DNA of 64,000 bases from Dissophora ornata (Eukaryota; Mortierellomycota; Mortierellomycetes; Mortierellales; Mortierellaceae), in assembly GCA_025201705.1 (NCBI GenBank), contig MU616594.1, forward strand, positions 1-64,000, read 5' to 3'. A model generated the notes under the pieces. It saw only the letters and a program-made list of their open reading frames with translations. It ran no database searches and was not told the DNA's origin. Below, in pieces: positions 21,370-36,200 of the stretch (its first letter is position 1; each line of letters begins with the position of its first letter). Made by a program: the position numbers and the translations under genes.

Positions 21370-21951
21370 ATGTCTTCACCTTCCTCAAACTCAGCTTCAC
21401 CAACATCCCCTGCATCCACAATGTCGTCCATCACGCCCCCTGGATCACCGCCCTCGCCAACCATGAGCATGGAGAGCATTCACGGCCGTCCTCTCCAGCT
21501 CGACATGACTCTGCAACAACAAACGAAGCAGAAGATCAGGGTCATGATCGTAGACGACAACTCTATCAACCTCTCTATCCTCTCTCAAATGCTCAAAGTT
21601 TACTTCGCCCAAACAGTCCAACTCGTCGCCGTCATGACCTCGGGTGTTGCTGCTCTGGAGAAACTTAACAAGGAAGAGATCGACCTCGTTCTCATGGATA
21701 TCGATATGCCTGTCCTCACTGGTGTCGAGACAACAGCCGCCATCCGCCAAAACACGACCGAGTATCCGATCCTCAAACAAAACCAGAAAGTGCCCATTAT
21801 CGCAGTCACAACTAGCGATGGTGCCGACCAGCGGGAGTTGTACCTGCAGGCTGGCATGTTGGACTGTGTCAGCAAGCCCATTGCCATCACAAATCTGCGC
21901 CAAGCGATCGAGAGTGTGATGAACTCTACAGATTATAATGCAACTGGATAA
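21370..21951 (+). CDS. Stand-alone response regulator receiver-domain protein
   Basis: The end point of a fungal multistep phosphorelay without an output domain, similar in layout to yeast Srr1-type proteins. The start at 21370 (MSSPSSNS) gives 193 aa; an in-frame ATG at 21241 would add 43 Ser/Pro/Gln-rich residues. The first about 55 residues are Ser/Pro-rich and disordered. The receiver domain begins at KIRVMIVDDN, with the acidic pair in DD. The phospho-acceptor Asp is in LVLMDIDMPVLTGVE. The conserved Thr/Ser strand is IIAVTTSD and the Lys is in CVSKPIA. All catalytic residues are intact, so it should be phosphorylated by a His-phosphotransfer protein. No histidine kinase is nearby. The domain runs nearly to the C-terminus, so any output must come from partner binding. 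Confidence 0.9.
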   Translation: MSSPSSNSASPTSPASTMSSITPPGSPPSPTMSMESIHGRPLQLDMTLQQQTKQKIRVMIVDDNSINLSILSQMLKVYFAQTVQLVAVMTSGVAALEKLNKEEIDLVLMDIDMPVLTGVETTAAIRQNTTEYPILKQNQKVPIIAVTTSDGADQRELYLQAGMLDCVSKPIAITNLRQAIESVMNSTDYNATG

Positions 21952-24900
21952 GCCCGAAAGACTCGATCGTGTTTAAACATTCGACTCTCTTGCGGGCAAG
22001 GAAGTAGGAAACCACAAAAACCAACATTGGCAATATCCACGCTCGCTGGCTCTCAACAAGCCGAGCGCGACGAACCGAGCGCAGCGTATCACTCTTCTCA
22101 TTGAGAACTTGAGCACGTTCAAGGACACAGGATGTTCAATCCCTTGGCACCCATACATCATTCAAACATCTCAGTGACCAATTGCATCAGCGTTTGTACA
22201 TAGTTCGCTTTTAAGTTAGCGAAAGCTGACATGTAGATATCACCCGTTGTATAGTCACACCACAGTGATCCCACCATTGTATCCATATACCCATGACGGC
22301 TAGCAAATGGCTGATCATAATAAACTTAACGGAACATTATACAGTAGTTGGGATTCACTCCAGTCACTCCAAACGACTACAAGTGGCTCTGCCTTGTGCT
22401 CTCACTTTAAATAATCATATTCATGGAAATAAAAAGGACTGCAGGGCCTGACCAAAAGATTGCACGGCCTTCTCGAGACAGCACGGGTTTTCCCAGAATT
22501 GGAAAAAAAAATAGACCACACTGTATGCAAGAGCGCAAGCGCGATAATACTTATTAGTGGAGAGCCGGTGCTAAGGACGCGGCCCAGCGAAGAACACAAG
22601 GTCGCAGGTGAGGTCATCATTTTGAGTTCTGATGTGGGTCCCAGGCGTCTTTGCGCGAGGCCCGAATTGATGCATCGTCAAAAGGGTGGGTCATTGCTGT
22701 GCACAGACACTCAGACTGGGCCACAAGAGTATTTCATCAACCGCTGGCCATGGGCGATATTCTTGCCCATTCAGCAGATAGACCAAAGAGCAAAAACAGA
22801 CGAGGTCCTTCAAAATGTCGCTTTTCTCTTTCTGAATGAGAGAGAACCATGACAGCAATTGTGTGGTGTTCCAGGAACAACTCAAACGCGCCAGAACTAG
22901 TAAACACTCCAAGCCCAGCCTGCATATGAGTGAATTACCCGCACTTTTCGGTCAGGCAGGCAGACAAAAGGATGACCTATCACTGAATTCATAATTACGA
23001 TTAACGACAGTGGGCCTAGGAGGAGGACTCGGCTTCTTTGACTGCCTGAAACAAATTGATACAATGTGGAAAACTTAATTTATCCGGCTCCGGGGCTAGT
23101 GCACGATCCTTAGTCCACAGGGCATCGCCGATTTGATGACTGGGAAAACGAATATTAACATTGCTCTGGGTCAACCCTGAACGGCCAACCCTCAATTGTG
23201 GCATGTTTTCCATCGCTTGACACAGCCTCCGCTTGATGCTATTTGCGTGAGACAATAAAAGACACCATCGTCATATCCATGCTCAAATCAAGAATGCTAA
23301 AATTCGTTTGATAATGAGAGTTGTGCGCCTTGTCCCTAAATCGGGCACAATCGAAACTGTCAATTGTTCGGTCCATGTTCTTCTCACCCGACCCAGGTTA
23401 CAAGAATGAAGACATGATTTCCAAAAATGAAAAGAGAGTTCAGTCCATGTCAAAACTCAAAAGGAAACATGCTCATTTGACGGTTGACGAGTCAATCCGA
23501 CCCATCTTGTCGAACGTATTCCCTTTTCGCCGATTTCTCGTGGCATTTTTACAAATTGCGAGTATCACGACTTTACGAGTAAACTGCTGTTGCCTAAATG
23601 CACCATGACCAGGTTGCTACCCTGACCTAATAGCGCGCGGTCTTAATGTAACCGTCAAATTGTATGTACATGAACATACAGAGCGTAGGACTTCTGATCC
23701 TGAGTCAATGAGGTCGCTTGAGCAGGTGCGGTTGAACTCCCCCCTTAGCTAATCAAAGGGGTACCTATCTCCCTGTGAGCAGAATTCAGTATCAATGTTG
23801 ATCGTTTGAGCAATGCTTACTATTACCAGGCGCTTCTCTTACTTCCTGTGGAAGTATCAAGCAAGCACAGAGGTGCATAAGCATCTGATCATGGTTCAAG
23901 CTCAGTGATAGCGGACTATAATAACATGGTCGAGCGCGCCATCCTCAGTTAATGCACTCTTCATTTGTTATGTTCATCTTTATTTGTTATGTTCTTCATC
24001 TTTTTATGCACCCGCAGAGCCGATTATGCACAGCATGAGTGGTACCCAGAGCTGAACGATGAGCATTCCCTTGTTCCTGAACCTCCGCGGGGCTTTTCAA
24101 TCGCTCCTTTGGCTTGTTCCCACGAGGCACTGATCTGTTCTGCTGTTCATTCGTTCATGCTGTTCATTGAAACATTTCTTCACCCGGGAACCAATAGGAA
24201 TTTTCCATAGGATCCGTAAACCTATCAGATTCAACCATCGTCCCGGTCTTTGTGACAATGTGCTTCCCGAACCTCTGGAAGCCCTTTTGCTCCTCAAACG
24301 AGCTTGACCAATTGTACAATTGTACCGTCTCGTCTAAGCGAGCTTCCCTTTTTGTTCCGTCAGAGCTTGGAGTGCACGTCAACGATATTACTGGCAACTC
24401 AACGGATCAACTTAATTTTAGAGTTTCAATTGACGGGCACGCCGTTGGAAATTAATATTAGTCTGAGCCAAGATAGTCTATGGTCAAGCATCAATATTGC
24501 TTTGCATCTACTTCAGGTCAACAATTCACCTCCTATACCCCCATGACGGAGAGATGCCATCCATGCTGTCACACGGCGGATTAGAACGCACTCCGTTGTC
24601 ACGATGGTTTTTATACCGTCTCCTATGCAGGATTAATGATCTGGCAATTGTATTCATTCACCAGATGGTGATATGGATATGCTCGTTTGACGTTGAAAAT
24701 ATCGCGCTTCATTGTATTGGAAAACTATTGCCGTAAGCAGCTTAGCTGCGGCCGACCCTGGCGGCTCTCCATTTTACTTCTACACCTTCATGCATAGAAC
24801 ATATCATGCAGGCGACTATTTACTTTTGCTGAAGTCATCCTGAAGCATAACGGCGAAGAGATACACAATCGGCACTTCATGATAGCCAAATTGGGGATTG

Positions 24901-26004
24901 AATACTTGTGCTGCTTAAATCCTGAATGCACGCCCCTCTTATCGCGACACGTAATCAGGTATTTTAGGATCATTCTTGCTCTGGCCTCCCCCTGAGCAAC
25001 CAAATTGTCGGCGTTTCGATCATTCGATGACTTGATTTACATGTGTGCATGCACAAGGACTCTTTGTGCTTCCGTCTACCTACGTCCTGTAGTATTTGTC
25101 ACGGCTGAAGTCAGCCTTTGAGACAAACCTGGAGAATATCCTGAAGTACACGTACAATTGCTGCATGAATACATGGAATGCATTCGTGATCACATTTCTT
25201 CTTCTTTCCTCGATTCAAGTGAGCCTCTAGGACAATGTCAGATGCCTCAGTTGGGAGAGTGAAAGATCTAACTAAAACAAGGGACCGTCCTACACGCCTA
25301 GATATTGAAGAGAGCCGCAGGAAAACAAAAGGATGCCAGTATGTATCCTTGGCTATGCTAACCCATTGAGCTGATCGGCTCTGCCATCAGCCGCGTATGA
25401 AAGACAGTAGGCAGTCTACATCATTCGCAGAGCTCGGCGTGTGGTTTCTAGCGCGCCATATGGCTTTAAGAGACATTAGTATGTGTGTAAAATGGCGTTG
25501 CATAATCTGTCGACGCGTGAACTAGGGACTTCTTGGTGGGAACAACTGTCCTTTTTCCAGGAGTGAACCCACAACCAGTGGCTGCACATCCAATCAGACG
25601 AAGCGCCACTGATTTTGGGTATTTTTCAGACTGGCGCTTTATTTCGCAAACATCAGCATTGCAATCAGCACTCTCTTGCATCGACCTCCATTCCCAGCTA
25701 GACATCCCCTCGCTCCACGTCGACATTCCCCTTCTTTCTGGAAACTCGAGTTCCCCGCTGGCTGCACCCGCCTGGAATATTAGAATAGTAAGGCACTACA
25801 GAATCTCATGCATTCGTGAAAAGTCATGGCCATTCACGGCAAGATCACGCTATATTTCCAGGGCCCATGTCCTCCTTGCAAATCTTACTACGATATCGTC
25901 ACTGACTCGTTTCGCTGTCCATTGGTTCAAACGCTAGGGTGCCGAGCCAATATTCAAGCTGTGAGACTAAACTGTTTCTCAAGTCTTTCATTGGTCTTTG
26001 CACA
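21952..26004. other. Gene-poor region of about 4 kb
   Basis: Nothing recognisable. Open frames up to 130 codons occur on both strands without domain or splice context. A short TTTATTTGTTATGTTC repeat occurs near 23960-23990. I found no tRNA B-box with a matching A-box. Confidence 0.4.
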
Positions 26005-29000
26005 ATGGCCTTGTCTGCCACCGCTGTCAAGCCGAAGAAGAAGAGGACCGTTGCCGTCGCCCTCGGCTGTGACCAGTGCCGGAGAAGAAAGGTAAGGTTA
26101 TTAACTAGTGGTCAAGGAATCGCAAGGCAAAAAAGCACAAAAAATTTACAAATCAAGCTGTGCGAGTTCTTGGACAGCAGATCAAATGTACAAAGAAAGA
26201 AACTAAGCGTATTCATCTCTCTTGGATTCGCGAATATCGTAGACCAAATGCGATCAAGCGAGACCTACATGTGGGCCTTGTCTCTATGCGGGACTCATGG
26301 AATGCACCTTCCTGCTAGGAAAGCCACCAGCCCCAAAGCGCAAGAAGGCTCAGACCGAAGTAGAGATCCTGGAGGCACGTCTGGAAACAATCGAATCCGC
26401 GTACTCTGAGCGCTTAAGTCAGATGGAGTCGTTGTTAAATAGGGTCATGCCCGGGGCTCATAGGCAAGACTTGGCAAAGTTAAGTGCTGGACCACCAATA
26501 GCACCAATAGCCCCTGCGGTTCCTTTAAGTCCTCGCCATCATCAAGGAGCCGCATCGACAAACGACGGTGAATGGGTAGATATAGACTCGCCTCAGGAGG
26601 ATGCTCAACCCTCTGTTGCTAACTGGGACCGTCCCGCAGCAAACGCATCGGTGGTGAGTGCTGCCGCGAGTAACTGCTTGATATGGCACTTAGCCATGCT
26701 CGGGTTATTTATTTGCGCCGCTGATATCCTTACTGTCTTTCGCTCCAGCGGCACAACCAGGGCATAGACTTACCAGCTACACCGCTACTATCACGAGATT
26801 TACCTGCAATGTCAAACACACTCACGCCAATGCAATTGGGTTTGAAGGAGGAGGCAGATGAAGGCAGGTTGTTTACACCAGCTGCGCGGGTATGTCTATG
26901 TTTTGGTGTCGTGCAAAGCAAGGCGCGTTTGACAGTGCGTCACGCCTACTAACTATTTATTCCTTACTATGTAGGCGTTACCATCGACGTCGCCTTCTAT
27001 GTCAACATCATATTTACATACCGCCAGCACCCAGGTTGATAGTGATGGTGATGATGAAGGACTTGGAGAACTGGCCGCAACAATGGATAAATTGCGATTA
27101 TTTGATGCATCTTATTACCTTGGAAAGGGCACAATGCTTTTCACATCAACAGACCAGAACCAATTCTGGGACGAGGAGATATCTTTTGACGTACACGAGG
27201 CACAGGACTTTGAGATTCCGCCGGAGGCGTTCGTATTGCCTCCATTGGAGGCGATCGATGCACTTTTCGAGGTGTATTACTCGGTAAAGATTAAATGCTA
27301 CTTTGCACTGAGCCGTGCCTGATCGAAATAATGAAGAAACTGACCGATCGACTTTATTATGTTATTACATATATTAAAATAGCATTACTACGTCTTTCTA
27401 CCCATGATCCAAAAGACGACACTCCTGCAAGCTCTGGAGGACCGATATGAACCGCAGAGCATTTTTTTGTTGAACAGCGTCTTCACTGCGGCGGCTTTAA
27501 CAGGAGACTGCAACCATCCGTCATGTTTTTCTGACCCAAAAAACCCTAAAACATTATCGACTCCATTTTTCGAACGGGCAAGGATGGTTCTGGACTACTG
27601 CATGGGTATCCCGAGAGTGTCGACTGTGCAAGGGTTGATTATGCTATCACGCCATCCGAAAATATCTGGTATGGGCCATCACTACGTCCAGATCGCGGTT
27701 CTCATGGCATTAGATCTGGGACTTCATCGGAAGTGTGACCGCTGGATCCCGGACAAGCAAGTTCAGGAGACGAGAAAGAGGGTTTTTTGGTGCATATATA
27801 CTGTTGACAGCTCCGTCGCCAGCGTCATGGGAAGGAGACCGCTTATTGATGATGCTGAGATCGATGTACCGATGGTGGTGACGACTGCAACGGAAGGGGA
27901 GGTCGAGTACTCGAACACACTCTTTTTGGTCCACATATGCAAGCTGTGGCGCATCTTCAGGGACGTGAAGCAATATATTTTTAACGCGACGGAGGTTCAA
28001 GACATGGTCCCCGGCAGCCTACCGAAGAAATATGAACAGCAGCTTGTCCAGTGGCAACTGCAGCTACCCGCCGCCCTTCGATTCAGCTTTGATCTTAAAG
28101 TAGGCGATCCTGGGGCTATGTATAACGCTCGTGGAGGTGAGAGTCAATTGATGAGTGCTTGTTTGATTAATGAAGAGATCGTGGTACTTACTTTTTACGT
28201 TTTGTTCAGGTGTTGCTCAAATGTTATACCAGTCAGCCTTTATTCTTCTACACAAGCCATTCCTGTCCTCGACTGAGCAGCTCAAACGATCGCCTTATCG
28301 GTCCCAAGATATTTGCATCAAGGCGGCTTCAACAATCACCAACATCGCCAAAGTGCTTGTCAACACATATAGCAGGACATTTGAAATAACGAACGTGCCG
28401 GAATATTCAACTACGAATGCCATTCGAATTCAGGTCATGTACATGAAGTCGACGGATCCCAAGATCTCAGAAGAGTCCCAAACCAATTTTGACTATCTGA
28501 TGCGCTTCTTCCGTGAGTTCTATTCGTCTCACCAATGCAACCTTGACGACCAGACTGTCATCTGTGTTTTGTCGTTCTTTGATGAGTTTATGCATACAGT
28601 CAAGGGTCTCAGCGAGTCAACCGTACATGTTTGTGCCAGCGCAATCAAGAGTATGGCCATTGCAAAGCGGTCCAAGATCTCACTGGGAAGACTGCCTACA
28701 GGTGAACATGGGCGACGTCAGGTCCCGAATGATGGAGATGGCAAGAGCTTGAGTCGGTTAGTCAGGATCGGACGGGAGGAACGTGCGAAAGCCCGGGCCA
28801 ACTCTTTGACGCCACCATCGATGTCTTTAGGGGAGATTAGTGGGATCAACAGGAAGCGCCATAGTCAACTACAGCATGAATGTCAAGAGCACTTCAACTC
28901 AAGCCATTACTCGCGACAAGATCAGCCACGGCGTCAGGAACCCGCATCATCGCCATCCTCAAGTCTCTTGGCTGCACAGGATGGCGCTGGTACCTACAAT

Positions 29001-29828
29001 CTTCCGGGCAAGGTTCAGAGGGTGTCACAGTATGTTGAGCCTTTTGGCGGACCGCTAGTGATGGAAAGCTTGAACCAATACCAGATGCCGACAACGATTC
29101 TCAATCAACCGCCGTCGAACAGTGCCATTCCACAAACGAACAGCATCCTAGCTACCACAGGCGGTGTTTTCCAGGAATTTAGTCAACAACAGCTACTGCA
29201 GCAACACCAATTTCTGCAGAGCTCGCAATCGCCACGTCTACTGGCCCACCCTCAGCAGCAGCCACTCAGCCCTACGAGCCAGTCCTTGTTAGGCATTGAT
29301 ATACTCAATCCATCCTACTGGGACGACTTTAAGACAACAGGGATGCAAGGCGCGTCGCGGGTTAATACACAGAGGTTGAGCCCAAATATCCCTACAGGTG
29401 GCGTAGGTGTTTCACAGGTTACCACGATCAACAGCGCGGCAGAAACAAGCAGTGTTGGAAGCCGATTGATGAGCCCAAGCGGTAGTCTGTATGACATACC
29501 GGCCACCGCCATTTTTAATCCTATGCAGCTGCAGCTGCAACAACAGCACGCGACTCAGGTAGGATTGCTCCAGCCGATGAAGGTGGATACGCTAGGGAAC
29601 ATGACAGCAGGACAGGACGAGGGCCTGAGCGCAGACCAGGTTCACGCCCTGCTGGAGCAGACGCTGGCTACTGATACCCATAATACTCACGTTAATCTCA
29701 ATAATCCAACGACCACTTCGGCCTTCCAACAACAACATCCAACACACCAATTGACCCTTGACCAGCAACTGGGCTTGAGTGGTGCGCGTGAAGGCCTTCA
29801 CCCTTCCAACTGGCACAATATGATGTGA
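26005..29828 (+). CDS. Zn(II)2Cys6 fungal-specific transcription factor
   Basis: A nuclear DNA-binding regulator. Exons are 26005-26091, 26181-26208, 26259-26653, 26749-26889, 26975-27283, 27383-28136 and 28210-29828, giving 1110 aa. The zinc cluster is at residues 22-54 with spacing C-X2-C-X6-C-X10-C-X2-C-X7-C (CDQCRRRKIKC, then CGPC and C). It is split over three exons, one only 28 nt. A short coiled coil follows (TEVEILEARLETIES), giving a likely dimer. The fungal transcription factor middle domain lies in exons 5-7, with marks such as HHYVQIAVLMALDLGLHR, KRVFWCIYTVDS and GRRPLIDD. The last about 350 residues are Gln/Ser/Pro-rich, typical of an activation region. The ORF upstream of the ATG is not supported. 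Target genes cannot be inferred; the flanking genes are unrelated. Confidence 0.92.
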
Positions 29829-30240
29829 GGATGAAGAAGGTGAAGCAAACGCTCTATCCTATTCGGTAAAACTTAGACAAAGATGCGCACCAGCGTTTGT
29901 ACAATAGAATAAGCCACTGTTTAAATTAAACGCGTCGTTTTTGCAACAAATAAAGAAAACGCGCCCCTCTACACTCGCTCAAGACCAACATCAGCTCTGA
30001 GGTCAACATTGTCATTCCGCCTTCGAGTTATCACACATCACATCTCAGTATCGTTGCGTCCATTCGACTCTATTCAGAGCGATGCTGTCACAGCCAGCAC
30101 CAGGTACAGCCAAACGTTGGTTCAGCATTACTCAGGAACAGTTATCAAACACGCCCAGCGATTTACATGTGTCATGTCACCTGTGCAATTCACCTCTAAA
30201 CCTTCATCTTCTTACTGAATCACTCTCCTGACTCTTTTCC
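29829..30240. other. Spacer before kinesin gene
   Basis: No gene is seen. It includes the 3' flank of the transcription factor and the kinesin promoter. Confidence 0.4.
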
Positions 30241-30248
30241 TCTATAAA
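30241..30248 (+). promoter_or_regulatory. TATA box of kinesin gene
   Basis: CTATAAAA about 45 bp upstream of the proposed kinesin start codon at 30288. The spacing suggests a very short leader. Confidence 0.5.
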
Positions 30249-30287
30249 ATCAGCGTAAGTGACACTTTTTTCAACAGTGCCCTGTCT

Positions 30288-33200
30288 ATGCTCGACGGTG
30301 TATTCAAACGCGACACTAATACGCGATCTCATATATCATCAATAGGTTGTGGGCAGGTGCCTCAGAACACGTCAAAGTATATGTCAGGGTGCGACCACCA
30401 AACGAACGGGAGCTGGTATCAGACGCTTACTCGGGCAGCAGTCAAGGAAGTCAGAGTAGTCCAACTGTAACTGTAGTGCAGCCCAAGTAAGCATTTTCCG
30501 CCGCCTGGCCGCACGCCCTCACCCCTCAGTGTTACTCTCAATGGCCATTACATCCTTTGCTAAACTGGACCCTCTTGTCTGGAATAGCCACGTTTCCATT
30601 GGGACAGGATCTAAAAGCGACACATTCACGTATGATTGCGTTGGGGGGGAGCTTACGACTCAGGAGCAGGTCTTCAAGTAAGATGTCCTTCTTAAGATTA
30701 TAACACTAGGAAGGCTATCTTATCGCTAGTAGAGGACTCCAGTCATCTAACGTCGCTGTGGATACTTCACTTGACCTGTTTTTATAGTGATGTGGGAAGA
30801 ACGATCGTGGAGCAGTGCGTCAAGGGATACAACGGAGTAAGCCCGACATGCTCCCTCAAGGATGCTGTCATTGTTACACAAACATGGGCAACAACTGAAG
30901 ATCGAATACTGAGCTAAATGACTTTAACTTTCGCATTAATAGACAATCTTTGCATATGGCCAAACGGGAAGCGGTAAAACCTACACAATGCAAGGTCCAT
31001 CCACCATGACCAACGTCGCCAATCACGATGAACGAGGCATCATCCCGCGATGTTTAGAATATTGTATGACACGTTGTTGTTTGGTTTCAGAAGAAAGGAA
31101 CTCGAAAGTGGCTGTCGCAGTTTTCTCCGCCACACAGGGACGCCTCTATTTTCTAACGTCAAATGGCTTTTTTCATTCTTAAAGTATTTGAGCTCATAGC
31201 CAAGGAGGAACAAATGGTCAGCTCTGTGAAGTATCTTTGCAAGGCGTCATATATAGAAATGTAAGTCAAGTAACCAATGCGCCTAAGGGCGCAACCGTGT
31301 ATCTGCAACTTGAGTGATTAACCATCTTGCGGTCCGCCATTCTCTAGTTATAACGAGATGATATATGACCTGTTGGATAATTCGACGACAGCACGAGCAA
31401 CACGCGAGGATATAAAACGTGGAGTATATGTCGATGGGGTCACGGAAGAATCCATCCATAACCCGGAGGACGCATATAGAGTACGATTGATGGACCATGT
31501 CGTCTTTTGGGCGCATTTAAATCGGACATTTCCATCTTTTCTGACTTATCAGGTCCTCTTTTTCTTTCACTTCAAGATGTTCGAGCAGGGAGCCGTTAAC
31601 CGCCATATTAGTGCGACAGCGATGAACCGAGAATCCAGTCGTTCACATACAGTTCTTACGTTAACCATCCAATCCCTGGCACTCATCGACGGGATCAATC
31701 ATATTCGAGAGTCGAGGTTTAACCTTGTCGATTTAGCTGGATCTGAACGACAAAAGCTAGCGAATACGGAGGGCATGCGGTTAAAAGAGGCAGGGAACAT
31801 AAACAAGAGCTTGCTTTGTTTGGGCTCCGTCATCAATGCCCTAGGCGAAATTGCTGGAGGACACTCACGGCATGTGGTATGACATTCATGTCCTGCTCTT
31901 TGGGCAACCTCTATTTGTAATGATCGTCACATCAAGCTTCTGGCTGTAATCCAAATTTTGCCTAATCCTCTTTCTTCTGAATTCTAGCATTATCGCGACA
32001 GCCGCTTGACATTCCTGCTAAAGGACTCCCTCGGAGGAAATTCAAATACCTTTATTGTGGCGAATGTGTCGCCATCAGCACTCTGCTATCAGGAAAGTTT
32101 GAGTACCCTGAGGTTTGCGCAAAGAGCAAAGATGATCAAGAACAAGGTAGTGTATATGTACATCTTTTGCCAATATGCAGGCAATAACAATATGTCAGTG
32201 CAGCTCATCAATCTGTTTGTGACCACTTTACGCATACAGGCCGTTGTGAACGAGGACATTCAGGGAAACGTGAACGAGCTCAGGGCCGAAATCCAGAGAC
32301 TCAAGGCGGAACTTGCAGTAAAGCGGACAATAGACAACAGTAAGTAACGGAGGATGTTGCGACGTATGTTTCCGAAGTTGATGAGCCTAATCTCATACAT
32401 GTTCTGATTTTAAATATTTCCTGTTGATAGCCAAGGATACCAGCATGACCAATAAGCTGCTCCTTGAGACTCTTGCGAAACTCAGGATAGAGCAAGAGGA
32501 GCATTTGGCCATGGCGCAAAAAGGATTTATGCTTGACGATGCATGCAAAGCTAGAGAGAAACAGATCCAGTCGGCCCAGCTGATCATAAAGTTCAAGGAA
32601 AGCGCCTTGGCGTCATATCGCAAAGGAGCTGCCAGTGCTGCGCTTGAGTCAGAAAAGGGCGCACTTCAGGAAGAGATCACGCAGCTGAGGAGGCAGTTGG
32701 ATTTCCATCCTGGTATGTGAAATGGCTAACGGTGCGTGTAATTATGGGTACGTGGGACTAAACATCTCTCTGTGATGTATTCATTGCGGTAATTTAGAGG
32801 TGCTGAAGGTCAAAGCCGAGAACCTGAGTTTGCGAGGTAAGCTACAAACAGCGGGATCACTAGCCGAAACTCCGACTACCCATTTCCTATCTCTTCATCA
32901 CTAATCAGGTTCTTATTTTCGTCGCCACGTTCAGAACTGCTGCAAAAGTACGAAAAATACCAGGCAGGTCTTGAAGAACTTGAGGATAAGCAGAAAAAGG
33001 ACAAGGAGTATCTTTACAACCTCTCTGGGAAGATTCTGGATCTCGAGCAGGAGAACGAGACGTTGCGATCGAAACTCGGTAGCGCTACGCCACGGAGTAA
33101 CATGGACATGGAAGAGATTGATTTTCCAAAGATCGAAGGAATCGAAGACATCATGCAAGAGTCACCTCCAAAGGTGCGGGACGCAGATCGTCGGTTCTCA

Positions 33201-36200
33201 AGTGACATGAAGTCCCTCCTCCAGCGTGTTACCAAGTCGCGACAAGCCGAATATCGCAGGCTCTCTGGCAACCTAGGAAATACAGATAGGCCCCTTCTGG
33301 ACATTGGTGATCGCGAAGGTGCACAGTCGCCATTACCTGGAAACTCTACGCCTGTTGACAAAACAATAGCGAATGAATCTCTATCAGGCACCAACCTGTC
33401 GGACAGCATCTCAGCTCAGTCAAACATGCACAGTGATGACACTGTGGAAATGACTCTTCTGAAGCGAGACCTCGATCGTATCAAGGACGAAAATTCCGTG
33501 TTGGTGGACGAGAAAGCCAATCTGGAGAAGGATTATTCCGATTCACAATTCCAACTTATTGCAATGGAGAAGTGCCTTGAGCAAGCCACAAACCAAGCAG
33601 AACAGCTAGGCCGCGATCTCCATAGCAGTCGACATGCGCTCTCGATTATGGAACAAGAGGCCGCCATGAAAATCATGAGTCTCAACAAGGAGATGCAGGA
33701 GCAGGTCGAGCTGATGGAGAAAATGCGGCAAGCTTCGATTCAAGTAGAGGAAGAGCTGGAACGACTACGGGAAAGCCACCAGGGAGTTGAGCAGCAGCTC
33801 AAGGCAACGACAAAGGATTTGGACGACTCTCGGCAGAGATTGCTAGAAAACCAGAAGGAGTACGATCATCAAGTCGAGTACAACATGAAGCGGATCAATG
33901 AATTCCAAGAGAAGGAGTCCAAGTGGGATTCGTCGAGGACGGAACTGATGACTATTAAGAAAGACCTTGAAAATCAACTTGAGCAGGAGAAGTCTAGGGT
34001 GACAAGCACCCGCTCGGAGTTGGAGAAGGAACACCAGAAACTGCTGGATGACCATGAGCAACTAAGCTCGCAGAAGGCTCGACTAGAGGATCTCCAGACG
34101 TCGCTAGAGAAGGAGCTCGTGGGACTGCGCAAGGCCAGTGCCAATGCCGTTACCGAGCACCAAACCAAGCTGAACGAGCAACTGGAGAAGCACGAAGTCA
34201 CGCTAAAGGTGACTTTATTGCTTACGTATAATTTCCGCTGCCTTAACACTCCTAGCGACCGAATTCATCTCTAACTGCTTTTCACCATTCCTCAATAGGC
34301 TGAGCGGACCAGGAACGAAGCATTAGAATCAAATCTGAAGACGAGTCAGGAGCAACTTGAGATGCTTAAGACGGAGTTTGAGATGACTAATAAGACATTG
34401 GAAGTTATGGCTCAGGAGACTAGCCAATCTCTTCAGAAGCATGAACAGCAGCTTGCGGAACAGGTCAGAGCCTTGAAGGCGAAACGTGTTCAGGATCTCG
34501 GGGAGTGCGAGTCCAAGGTCCGTTCGGAGGGTGAGGAGTCTGTGCGCGTTCTCCGTCAGTCCCTTGTCGAAACCCATGAGCAACAGATTCGGGGGCTCAA
34601 ATCGGAGGCGCAGGATCAAGTGCGGGTGCTCGAGGAAGTGCGAAATTCCCTTAAGCAGAGTATTGATCAAGCTGAGAAAGCGCTCGAGGCCAAGCAGAAG
34701 ATTGGTGAGGAACTAGTGGAAATAAAGGAAAAGTATCGGGCCCTGGATCGTGACACCGAGGCTCTGAAGCAAGAAAAGAGCCGCCTGAAGCTCCAGATCG
34801 AGAGCCTGGTGTCGAAGTGCCAGAAACTGGAGAACACCCTCGATGAACAGAAGCAGGAGCTCGGCAGGATGACGCTTCAGCTTCAGCAGGAGCACTGGGA
34901 GAAAGGACGCTTAGAAGCTGCAAAGACTGAACTCCGAGACAAGGTTTCGGACATGGCTCGAAGGATTGGCGAGACGGAGCAGAAGTTGGAGCATGCCCGA
35001 AACGGAACCCGGACGTTGGATATGGAGTATAGGACCGTCCAGGATGAACTAGAGGATCAACTTAGCAAAGCCCGCAACGAACTAGCAGTCAAGACGAACG
35101 AGAATATGCTGAACGAGGAGTACAAGCGCAAGTTCCGCGAGTTGCGGGCGCAGTTTGCCGACCTCGGTCCGACTATCACGGAACGACAGCAGCAGGGGTT
35201 CCATGAGCGAGAGCTGAAGCGAGTTATAGAACTGGAAAGGATTCGGGAGGAGATGAATCAAGTGCAGACGCGGTCTGTGCAGCTGGAGGCGAACTTGGCC
35301 TTGGCCCAAGAGATGAATGAACAGTTGCTTGAGGATGCAAAGGCGGGCACAGTTAAGATTGCGGAAGAGATGGAGAAGCGCTTGAAGGAGGTTGAGATTC
35401 AAAGGCAAAGCGCGGAGCGCGAGGTCGAACAAGCCCTAGAAACCGTGCAGCAAAAGACAGTCGAGTTACAAGTCTTGGAGGAGAATGTGATGATCCAGAA
35501 GGAAACGATCCGTATGCTGGAGGAGGAACTGAAAGAGGAGCGAGTAAAGGTGGAACAGATGGAGAGCACTCTTAGCGAAGGCAAGGCACTGCAGGAAGAG
35601 AAAGAGGCCACGGAGAAGGAACTTCTTGCCCAGGAAACCAAGCAGAGGCTTAAGGAAGAGCAGCTCATGGCACAGCGTCAATTACTGATGAAGATGAAGG
35701 AGGAGCAGCAGACACTTGTCAAGCAACAATTCGAGAGGCGCGACAAAACTCGGGCTCTTTTTGAAGGACTTGCAACCGAGAATGGCAAGCTGATGGAGCA
35801 GGTGCGGGATCTGGGCATGGTGAACGAGAGCATGATGAAGCATCAGAACCCCAAGCAGAAGCTCCAGTATCATGTCAAGATCAAGCAGGAGAATAACGAG
35901 CTTCGGATCGAGAACCAGCGTCTAATGTTCAGGGCGATCGAGTTGGAAGAAAGACTCGGCAATAAGGAGAACGTCGATTCTCTACGGAAGCAAGTACGAG
36001 AGATGCATGGCAGCACTCCTTACCAGAGCTCGCTGGACTTGCAACTCGATGCCGGGATAAACATGGAGATGGTCAAAGGACTGCATGATGAGATGCCGAT
36101 TCATAGATCTCCGTCTCACTCACCGGCGCTTTCAGCTGAGGTCTTGACTGCACTCACGTCTACAGCAGCTGCATCAATCGACGATACAAGAGGCCAAACT

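Noticed and set aside
21952..26004. A hidden gene in the 4-kb gap before the transcription factor
   Set aside because: No conserved block, splice chain or frame with coding-like composition could be assembled.
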